A DNA stretch of 18,810 nt. Origin: an uncultured Collinsella sp. (lineage in GTDB: Bacteria; Actinomycetota; Coriobacteriia; Coriobacteriales; Coriobacteriaceae). Shown here piece by piece: positions 7,054 through 12,624 of this stretch. The stretch covers positions 1-18,810 of the forward strand of contig URHQ01000041.1 in NCBI GenBank assembly GCA_900547655.1. Reading direction: 5' to 3'. Below the pieces are notes generated by a model. It made no database searches. It was given only the letters and a program-made list of their open reading frames with translations, and had not been told where the DNA came from. A program made the position numbers and the translations under genes. Each line of letters opens with the position of its first letter. Position 1 is the stretch's first letter.

Positions 7054-7071
7054 AGGAATCCTCTCCCTTGT

Positions 7072-7106
7072 AATGTGGCATAAGGGATGGTCCCTCATGT
7101 CACATT
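7072..7106. repeat. Hairpin in the nadA-nadB gap
   Basis: aatgtggcataaggga (7072-7087) is inverted at 7091-7106 with two mismatches and a 3-nt loop. It fills most of the 56-bp gap between nadA and nadB. Its TGNCA and GGGA pieces resemble the repeats at 361-500 and 12528-12605, but the likeness is short. It may only be an mRNA-processing or stability hairpin. Confidence 0.55.
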
Positions 7107-7109
7107 GGC

Positions 7110-8135
7110 TTAGCGCGCCGCGTACTCGAGCATGCGGTCGAGCGTGAGCTTGGCCTGATCGGCGGCCTCGTCCGACACGCCAATCTGCACCTCGCCCTCG
7201 CCCGTCTCCAGGCAGTGCACGAGCTTTTCGAGCGTGATGAGATCCATGTTGACGCAGGTGGGCTGCACCGCAGGGAAGTAGAACTTCTTGCCGGTGCCCT
7301 GGCAGCGGCGCTCGAGTTCGTAGAGCACGCCGCGGACCGTCACGATGATGAACTCGCTCGCGTCCGACTCCTCGGCATACTTGATGATGCCGGCAGTAGA
7401 GCCGATGTAGTCAGCCTCGGCCAGGACGTCGGCCTTGCACTCGGGGTGAGCCAGCACGAGCGCGTCGGGGTGCGCCTCCTGCACGTCGACGATCTGCTCG
7501 ACGGTGATGATGTGATGGCGCGGGCAGTAGCCGTTGTTGAGGATGACGTGCTTTTGCGGCACCTGCTCGGCTACGAAGCGGCCCAGGTTTTGGTCGGGAA
7601 TGAACAGGATATGCTGCTGCGGCAGCTCGGACACGATCTTGACGGCGTTGGAGCTGGTGACGCACACGTCGCTCCAGCTCTTGATCTCGACCGTGGAGTT
7701 GACGTAGCAGACGACAGCCAGGTCGTCGCCGTACTCGGCGCGCGCCGCGTCGACCGTCTCGCGCTTGACCATGTGCGCCATGGGACAGTCCGCGCCCGGC
7801 TCGGGCAGCAGCACGGTCTTAGTGGGATTGAGCAGCTTGGCGCTCTCGCCCATAAACTCCACGCCGCACAACACGATGGTCTGCTGCGGCAGACTTTTGG
7901 CGAGCTTTGCTAGGTAGAAGCTATCGCCGACGTAATCGGCAACGGCTTGGACCTCGGGCGCCACGTAATAGTGCGCCAGGATCACCGCGTCACGTTGGGT
8001 TTTTAGTTGCTGAATGGCCTCGACGAGCTCTGCGGGCACCAGTGCCGCACGCTCCGTTGCCGTCGTTGCCGATGCCAGGCCGGCCGCGATATCGCGTGCA
8101 AGCTCCGACGCATCCATGTTCGCGCTCTGTGCCAT
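7110..8135 (-). CDS. nadA: Quinolinate synthase A
   Basis: [4Fe-4S] enzyme that condenses iminoaspartate with dihydroxyacetone phosphate to give quinolinate. The 341 residues cover the three-domain family. The three expected cluster cysteines are C90 (VLCGVEFMGES), C204 (NNGYCPRHH) and C294 (QPTCVNMD). Other signatures are ILAHYYVAPEVQ, CYVNSTVEIKSWSD, HPECKADVLAEADYIGST and the phosphate-binding STAG. The wider gap between the first and second cysteines is as in the longer Bacillus-type enzymes. I chose the ATG at 8135 over a TTG one codon upstream, with GAGAGGGG about 5 nt before it. It is the first gene of the operon. A promoter overlapped by a long palindrome lies about 40 nt upstream. 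Confidence 0.97.
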   Translation of the reverse strand: MAQSANMDASELARDIAAGLASATTATERAALVPAELVEAIQQLKTQRDAVILAHYYVAPEVQAVADYVGDSFYLAKLAKSLPQQTIVLCGVEFMGESAKLLNPTKTVLLPEPGADCPMAHMVKRETVDAARAEYGDDLAVVCYVNSTVEIKSWSDVCVTSSNAVKIVSELPQQHILFIPDQNLGRFVAEQVPQKHVILNNGYCPRHHIITVEQIVDVQEAHPDALVLAHPECKADVLAEADYIGSTAGIIKYAEESDASEFIIVTVRGVLYELERRCQGTGKKFYFPAVQPTCVNMDLITLEKLVHCLETGEGEVQIGVSDEAADQAKLTLDRMLEYAAR

Positions 8136-8170
8136 CAAGGCCCCTCTCTTTTGGCGAATCTTGGGGCTTT

Positions 8171-8199
8171 AGTATGACACCTAGGTTTACAGCTGACAA
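8171..8199 (-). promoter_or_regulatory. Promoter of the nadABC-niaR operon
   Basis: On the minus strand TTGTCA (8199-8194) is followed after exactly 17 bp by CATACT (8176-8171). The -35 box matches the consensus at five of six positions and the -10 at four. The -35 lies at the centre of the 8177-8220 palindrome and the spacer is one of its arms. A protein bound there would block RNA polymerase. Confidence 0.65.
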
Positions 8200-8220
8200 G
8201 ACAGCTGTAAACCTAGGTGT
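8177..8220. promoter_or_regulatory. Probable NiaR operator: palindrome with 19-bp perfect arms
   Basis: acacctaggtttacagctg (8177-8195) is perfectly inverted at 8202-8220 around a 6-nt centre, acaaga. It overlaps the nadA promoter. The symmetry suits a dimeric repressor, and a NiaR homologue is encoded at the end of the operon. From memory, known NiaR sites also have a GTCTTGAC-like centre; here the minus strand reads CTGTCTTGTCAG. The arms are longer than one operator needs, so two adjacent dimers could bind. Confidence 0.7.
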
Positions 8221-8427
8221 AAAGTTGAAATAAAGATTCAATCATGTGGCAGGTCCATTTTCGAACTGGCAAGCTGAGGATAGCTGAGCTCTCGATGGCG
8301 CAGGAGGCATCTTTCGCCACCGCAATACCGCTTGGCGCGAGTTGCACGCCGTGGGGCGCAAACGGTCCGCACCCCCGCAAGCGGCGCGTACCTGATGTGG
8401 CAAAATCGAACTACTTAAGGGGGCCGA

Positions 8428-9150
8428 ATGCTCAAGATTATTGCCTGCGACGATGATGTCGCTTTTCTAGATAGACTGCACCGGATGATCGACCGTTGGT
8501 CGACCGAGACGGGCACGGCGGTCGATGTTGCGCTCGTCACGCGCGGCGAGGACCTGCTGGCCCGCCATGCCGCATCGCGCGCCGACATCATTCTGCTCGA
8601 CATGATCATGCCGCTCGTCAACGGCATGGACACCGCGCGCGAATTGCGCCAGGCCGATACCGCCGTGCGCCTGGTGTTCCTCACCTCGTCGCCCGAGTTC
8701 GCACTGGAGTCCTACGAGGTCCGTGCTTTCGACTATCTGCTCAAGCCCGTGACTTACGAACGCCTGGCGCAGTTACTTAACGAGCTTTCGAGCATGCGCC
8801 CGGCGGCAACCGACGAGCTCGTGATCAAAACTTCCTTTGGCTACCACGCCCTGCGCCTGTCCGACATCGAATATGCCGAGGCGCGCAACAAGCACGTGGT
8901 CTTCCACCTGCGCGACGGACGCGATATCGAGGCACTTGAGTCATTCCGCAGCGTCGAGGACCGTTTGGCGCAAAATGCCACCTTCTTTAAATGCCACCGT
9001 AGCTACCAGGTCAACTTGCGCAACATCGACCACTTCGATCGCACGGACATCGTCGTGCGCTCGGGCGCGTGCATCCCGCTTTCGCGCAGCTGCAAGCAGG
9101 GATTCCAAGACGCCTACTTTGCGGCGCGCTTTGAGGGTGGGAGACACTGA
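8428..9150 (+). CDS. LytTR-family response regulator (AgrA type)
   Basis: DNA-binding response regulator of 240 residues. The receiver domain (1 to about 120) has the acidic pocket D8-D9-D10, phosphoacceptor D58 (IILLDMIMP), T86 (FLTSS) and K106 (LLKPV). The LytTR domain (about 130-235) shows IEYAEARNKHVVFHL, then FFKCHRSYQVNLRNI and IPLSRSCKQGF, the usual pattern for AgrA/LytR regulators that contact DNA through beta strands. The ATG at 8428 follows AAGGGGG. The stop overlaps the start of the histidine kinase by one base (TGATG), so the two are translationally coupled. The target genes and the inducing signal are not visible, and the 190 bases upstream contain no convincing gene. Confidence 0.93.
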   Translation: MLKIIACDDDVAFLDRLHRMIDRWSTETGTAVDVALVTRGEDLLARHAASRADIILLDMIMPLVNGMDTARELRQADTAVRLVFLTSSPEFALESYEVRAFDYLLKPVTYERLAQLLNELSSMRPAATDELVIKTSFGYHALRLSDIEYAEARNKHVVFHLRDGRDIEALESFRSVEDRLAQNATFFKCHRSYQVNLRNIDHFDRTDIVVRSGACIPLSRSCKQGFQDAYFAARFEGGRH

Positions 9151-10427
9151 TGGTCTCCTCGGTCGAAATGATCCTTTGGGCAATCCACCACGCCACGACG
9201 TTGCTCTTTGGCGTCTTTGCCTCGGCGGCGCTGTGCGGCGTCGAGCTCAATCGACGCCATGCGCTCGAGCTGGTGCTGGTCGGTGCCGTAACCGGATGCG
9301 CATTTGGCCTCGCTAATGCCGTCGGCGGCGAGCTTTTCGCCCGCCAGGTATATCCGCTCGTCGTGCATCTGCCGCTCGTCATCTATTTGTGCGCGCGCTA
9401 CCGCCTGAGCCCGCTGCTTGCCGTGCTCGGCATTACGAGTGCCTATCTGAGCTGCCAGTTCAGCAATTGGATGGGCATCGCCGCATTTGCCGCAACCGAT
9501 TCTCAGATCGCGTACTACCTGGCGCGCATCGCGACCACACTCGCCGTCTTTGCCGTCCTGTTGCATTGGGCCGGCGACATCGGTCCACGCTTGGCGATTA
9601 AAAGCACCACCGAGCTGGGCATCCTTTTAATCCTGCCGCTCGTCTATTACGTCTTTGACTATGCCACCAACGTCTACACCACGCTGTTCCACTCGGGCTC
9701 GGTGGTGACGGTTGAGTTTTTGGCATTTGCGCTCTGTGCCTTCTACCTTATGTTTCTTGCCGTTTACCTGCGCGAATACGAAGAAAAGGAAACCGCCGAG
9801 CGAGAGCGCTGGATGCTCGAAACCCGCGACAGCGCCGCCATCAAAGAGCTCGAGGCTTGGCGTCAATCTGGGCGCGAGCTGTCGATTCTGCGCCACGACA
9901 TGCGCCACTTCCTGCGCGGCCTTGCGGCTTTGATCGAGGAGGGCCACATCGTCGAGGCGCTCGAGCGCATCGACGAGCTCTGCGAGACGAACGACCGCAC
10001 CGCCGTGCGCCGCTACTGCGCCAACGACACGGTCAATATCGCGCTTTCGTCGTTTAGCTCCGACATCAACCGAAACGGCATCGCCGCCGATCTGCGCGCC
10101 GCCGTACCCGAGAGCGTCCATGTAGCCGACGTCGATCTGTTCAGTGTGCTCTCGAACGCCCTGGACAACGCCATCGTCGCCGCGAGCGCCGCTCCCCAGG
10201 GCAAGCGATTTGTCGATCTAGACCTGCGTTGCGAGGACGGGCAACTGCTACTTTTGGTCTCTAACACGTTTGACCGCGCGCCGCGCATGGTCGACGGCAT
10301 GCCCGTGACCCGGCATGCGGGCCACGGCTTTGGCACCAGGAGCATAAAACTTGCCGTGGAGCGCATGAACGGCAACTGCCAGTTCCGCATTAACGGCGAT
10401 CGGTTTGAGCTGCGCGCCGTGATGTAG
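9150..10427 (+). CDS. Agr-type membrane sensor histidine kinase (GHKL)
   Basis: Membrane sensor kinase of 425 residues, partner of the preceding LytTR regulator. Residues 1 to about 207 are hydrophobic, with roughly six membrane segments, as in AgrC/ComD peptide sensors. A charged linker helix (about 208-240) leads to the H box ELSILRHDMRHFLRGL, with H249 the likely phosphorylated residue. The ATPase domain has the N box LSNALDNAIVAA (N336, N340) and the glycine loop GHGFGTRSI (391-399). This is the HATPase_c_5 / HPK10 type, which typically detects secreted peptides. No AgrB-like protease or AgrD-like peptide gene lies nearby, so the ligand is unknown. The ATG shares a base with the TGA of the regulator. 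Confidence 0.92.
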   Translation: MVSSVEMILWAIHHATTLLFGVFASAALCGVELNRRHALELVLVGAVTGCAFGLANAVGGELFARQVYPLVVHLPLVIYLCARYRLSPLLAVLGITSAYLSCQFSNWMGIAAFAATDSQIAYYLARIATTLAVFAVLLHWAGDIGPRLAIKSTTELGILLILPLVYYVFDYATNVYTTLFHSGSVVTVEFLAFALCAFYLMFLAVYLREYEEKETAERERWMLETRDSAAIKELEAWRQSGRELSILRHDMRHFLRGLAALIEEGHIVEALERIDELCETNDRTAVRRYCANDTVNIALSSFSSDINRNGIAADLRAAVPESVHVADVDLFSVLSNALDNAIVAASAAPQGKRFVDLDLRCEDGQLLLLVSNTFDRAPRMVDGMPVTRHAGHGFGTRSIKLAVERMNGNCQFRINGDRFELRAVM

Positions 10428-10491
10428 AAGTGCGGCGCCGATCTCGAGGCGCGCCTTGCCCGCCAGGCAATCGCTCGCCGGCACCAATCCG

Positions 10492-11067
10492 CTACAGCGG
10501 AGCGGCCGCCGGAGTCAGCTGCTTGATATAGGCCCACATGCGCTGCTTAGCGGCCTTGTCGGTGAGTGCCGCCTCAAAGCCGTCGAGCGCGAGCACGCGG
10601 CGGCCCTGCACATGGGCGACCAAGCCGGGCTTGAGCATGGCGGTGTCGAAGTCATCGATCGCCACGAGCATATCGGCGTAGGTCTCGCGCATGGTATCGG
10701 CCGCGCGATCGTCCAGCAGCAAGACCGCCTCGGGGTCCAAGGCCTCGAGCGCCTCGCGGAACAGCTCGCACGGTAGGCCCTCGCCTGTTGCGACCGCCCC
10801 GTCACCCACGCCGGCGACGCTTGCCAGCACGCAAAAATCCTCGGGCGCGTAGCCGATGGCCCCAAGCGCCTTGCGCAACGCCGCGCCATCCGGGCCGGCG
10901 GCAAGCTCGCCACCCGAACGCTCGGCCTCGTCCAAATCGCCTTTGACTAGTACGATCGGCGAGCACGCGTTGCCCGCGATACGCACGCCGCGACCCGCGA
11001 GCGATGCGAGCTCCTGCTCGGCCGCCTGGGCGATGGCTTCTTTTTTCTGGCTTTGTGACGTGGGCAT
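10492..11067 (-). CDS. Unassigned protein, possibly a degenerate uracil-DNA-glycosylase-like fold
   Basis: A 191-residue soluble protein that I cannot assign with confidence. It starts with a Gln/Lys/Ala-rich helix (1-25). Then SPIVLVKGDLDEAERSGGEL and GPDGAALRKALGAIGYAPED (36-76) follow the layout of the N-terminal motif of family 4/5 uracil-DNA glycosylases (GEAPG, then GPAG). CELFREALEALDPEAVLLLD (100-119) and RRVLALDGFEAAL (156-168) sit where those enzymes have their middle strand and HP motif. The catalytic GEAPG and HP(S/A) residues and the Fe-S cysteines are not present, so activity is doubtful. I chose the ATG at 11067 because GGAG lies 5 nt upstream; the next upstream ATG, at 11097, overlaps a TATAAT box. 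The gene is convergent with the histidine kinase. Confidence 0.75.
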   Translation of the reverse strand: MPTSQSQKKEAIAQAAEQELASLAGRGVRIAGNACSPIVLVKGDLDEAERSGGELAAGPDGAALRKALGAIGYAPEDFCVLASVAGVGDGAVATGEGLPCELFREALEALDPEAVLLLDDRAADTMRETYADMLVAIDDFDTAMLKPGLVAHVQGRRVLALDGFEAALTDKAAKQRMWAYIKQLTPAAAPL

Positions 11068-11095
11068 GCGCTCTCCAATCGTTTGCGTGCCCACC

Positions 11096-11101
11096 ATTAT
11101 A
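11096..11101 (-). promoter_or_regulatory. Candidate -10 box for the unassigned gene
   Basis: A perfect TATAAT on the minus strand lies 29 nt before the chosen start codon. No good -35 box is found 16-18 bp upstream of it. It also argues against the in-frame ATG at 11097, which would begin inside this box. Confidence 0.4.
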
Positions 11102-11203
11102 TAAAAGAGCCGGCCGCGAGTGGTTGCTTTGCGGGCGGCTGGGTATAAGCACGGTCGTACTGAGTTTTACGCGGCCAAGCCGCGTCGCATTATGGAGGTC
11201 ACC

Positions 11204-11524
11204 ATGGCTGACATTAATCAGATTACCCCCGAGAACTTCGATTCCATCGTTAACGACAGCCTGCCCGTGCTGGTCGATTTTTGGGCACCGTGGTGCGGGC
11301 CCTGTCGATCCCTCTCGCCCATCGTTGACGAGGTTGCCGATGAGCTGGCGGGCAAGCTTGCCGTTGCCAAATGCAACGTCGACGACAACCAGGACCTGGC
11401 CATGAAGTATGGCGTCATGAGCATCCCCACGCTGATTGTGTTTAAGAACGGCGAGGAGATTGACCGCTCAGTTGGCGCTCTACCCAAGGCGAGGCTGCAG
11501 GCGCTGCTGGAGAAGCATCTGTAA
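11204..11524 (+). CDS. trxA: Thioredoxin
   Basis: General cytoplasmic disulfide reductant of 106 residues, the normal size. The active site is WAPWCGPCRSL with C31 and C34. The cis-proline loop is SIPTLIVF and the C-terminal strand-helix is GALPKARLQALLEKHL. The ATG at 11204 was preferred over upstream in-frame starts because GGAGG lies 5 nt before it and thioredoxins begin here. It appears monocistronic. A TATAAG at 11144-11149 could be its -10 box, but no good -35 is present. A hairpin terminator lies about 110 nt downstream. No thioredoxin reductase is nearby. Confidence 0.96.
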   Translation: MADINQITPENFDSIVNDSLPVLVDFWAPWCGPCRSLSPIVDEVADELAGKLAVAKCNVDDNQDLAMKYGVMSIPTLIVFKNGEEIDRSVGALPKARLQALLEKHL

Positions 11525-11635
11525 TACGCTTGTTACTTACTCGCCGTCTATGAGCGCTTTTGCACCGCTCGCCGGACTTCTGGATGCACCGAGTGCAACC
11601 ACGAATAGTATGGTAGTCACAAACAGCCCCCAGTG

Positions 11636-11673
11636 AACGGGTGCGGGTCGCACAGACTCGTACCCGTTTTCTT
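11636..11673 (+). terminator. Hairpin terminator downstream of thioredoxin
   Basis: Stem 11636-11648 pairs with 11656-11668 (13 bp including two G-T pairs) around a 7-nt loop, and is followed by ttctt, so the run after the stem is T-rich. It separates the thioredoxin unit from the nickel block. Confidence 0.7.
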
Positions 11674-11745
11674 ATGCAACTGCGCGCAGAGCGGGCGTAG
11701 TAAAATCTGAACCACTGAACTGCCCCATACAAAAGGAGATTTCCC

Positions 11746-11994
11746 ATGCATGATGTTGGAATGAACATGAGCCAGCTTGCCATGAGCGTCAAGCAGGTCG
11801 ACGACACCATCGAGCTCGCTCACGAGTGGAGCCATCAGCTGCTGCATGCGACCGAGAATTTTGACATGGAGCGCATCGGCGCCAAGCTCGAGGCCGCCAT
11901 GGCCGCGCTGCACGAGGCACATGACGCGCTCGAGGGCTACGAGGAAGCCATCGAGGCCGACCACAACTCCGTCGGCTCCGTGAAGCTGGTGTAA
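11746..11994 (+). CDS. Small histidine-bearing helical protein upstream of NikR
   Basis: An 82-residue protein of no family I recognise. It appears all-helical, acidic and soluble, with no signal peptide and no cysteine. Helix one (about 9-36) carries H26, H30 and H34 at i, i+4, i+8, which places them on one helix face. Helix two (about 40-70) carries H56 and H59 in AALHEAHDALEGYEEAIE. H2 and H73 add to the total. Such spacing is compatible with metal binding, but this is inference. An AAAAGGAG site precedes the ATG by 9 nt, and a TAAAAT at 11701-11706 may be the -10 box. nikR begins 2 nt after its stop, so the two are surely co-transcribed and probably coupled. The context suggests a role in nickel handling or in tuning NikR. 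Confidence 0.85.
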   Translation: MHDVGMNMSQLAMSVKQVDDTIELAHEWSHQLLHATENFDMERIGAKLEAAMAALHEAHDALEGYEEAIEADHNSVGSVKLV

Positions 11995-11995
11995 G

Positions 11996-12508
11996 GTGGC
12001 CGAACACGAGCACGGCTGCGGGTACGAGCACGAGCACCCGCACGGGGCGGACGGTGACGCGGGCTGCCACTGTAGTGGCTCCGGCTCCGAGCTGGTCCGT
12101 TTTTCGGTTACCGCACCCGACGACCTGCTGCGCCGTTTTGACGAGCAGATCGCACGCCGCGGCGACGTGGCCAACCGATCCGAGGCCGTGCGCGACCTGA
12201 TTCGCGCCTCGATCGCCAAAGAGCAGATGCGCACGCCCGATGAGCATGTTATCGGGTCGCTCACCATGATCTACGACCACCATACCGGCGACCTGACGCG
12301 CCGCTTGGACGAGGTGCAGCACGACTACACCGACGAGATCGTATCGACCATGCACGTGCATCTGGATCACCACAACTGCTTGGAGATTCTTGCGCTCAAG
12401 GGTCGCGGCGAGCGCGTCTACGAACTAGCCGATCGCCTGCTGGGCCTGCGCGGCGTTAAGCACGGCGAGCTCACGTGCGCCGCCACCAAGCAGAGCCTGG
12501 GGCTGTAG
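11996..12508 (+). CDS. nikR: NikR nickel-responsive regulator with His/Cys-rich N-terminal tail
   Basis: Nickel-responsive ribbon-helix-helix repressor, 170 residues. The DNA-binding strand begins at LVRFSVTAPDDLLRRFDEQI (33-52), and the nickel domain holds H109 (VQH), H120 and H122 (MHVH) and C128 (NCLEI). Their spacing equals E. coli H76, H87, H89 and C95, so the high-affinity square-planar site is complete. Unlike E. coli NikR, about 32 residues precede the RHH strand. They contain H4, H6, C8, H12, H14, H16, C24, H25 and C26, resembling the metal tails of HypB or SlyD. The start is a GTG at 11996, just after the stop of the 82-residue gene; no later start lies before the RHH strand, which supports the tail being translated. 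It is followed by the hyp genes. Confidence 0.93.
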   Translation: MAEHEHGCGYEHEHPHGADGDAGCHCSGSGSELVRFSVTAPDDLLRRFDEQIARRGDVANRSEAVRDLIRASIAKEQMRTPDEHVIGSLTMIYDHHTGDLTRRLDEVQHDYTDEIVSTMHVHLDHHNCLEILALKGRGERVYELADRLLGLRGVKHGELTCAATKQSLGL

Positions 12509-12527
12509 CGGGATTTCCCGCAGCGCA

Positions 12528-12605
12528 CCTGCCAAAAAGGGACAGGTTTGTTTTGGCAGGTTTAGCGTTTTACCTACCAAAACAAACCTGTCCTTTTTTG
12601 GTCGG
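12528..12605. repeat. Inverted-repeat element, CTGCCA/GGGAC family, copy 2
   Basis: Positions 12528-12560 are inverted at 12573-12605 with 29 of 33 positions matching and a 12-nt centre. The left arm is itself a hairpin: ctgccaaaa (12529-12537) with ttttggcag (12551-12559) and a 13-nt loop, agggacaggtttg. The loop matches that of the 361-500 element at 9 of 13 positions and has the same length. It lies between nikR and hypF. The run of six Ts at the right arm may make it act as a nikR terminator. Confidence 0.78.
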
Positions 12606-12624
12606 TTTTGATGAGGGGTGTCGC

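Noticed and set aside
5884..7083. 399-codon open frame opposite nadB
   Set aside because: Antisense shadow of a clearly recognised gene, with no ribosome-binding site and no family resemblance.
7990..8241. 83-codon minus-strand frame over the nadA 5' end and the palindrome
   Set aside because: Out of frame with nadA and runs through a perfect palindrome that is better explained as operator DNA.
8236..8427. A small gene or Agr-type peptide in front of the response regulator
   Set aside because: The only frame overlaps the regulator start in another frame and lacks a ribosome-binding site; the encoded residues show no leader-peptide pattern. I also see no tRNA here.
11550..11636. 28-codon open frame between thioredoxin and the terminator
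   Set aside because: It has no ribosome-binding site and no recognisable features. It ends at the terminator stem by chance as far as I can tell.
12475..12624. Longer hypF start 50 codons upstream
   Set aside because: The added segment overlaps nikR and runs through the inverted repeat. The ATG at 12625 has a good ribosome-binding site and matches where HypF proteins begin.
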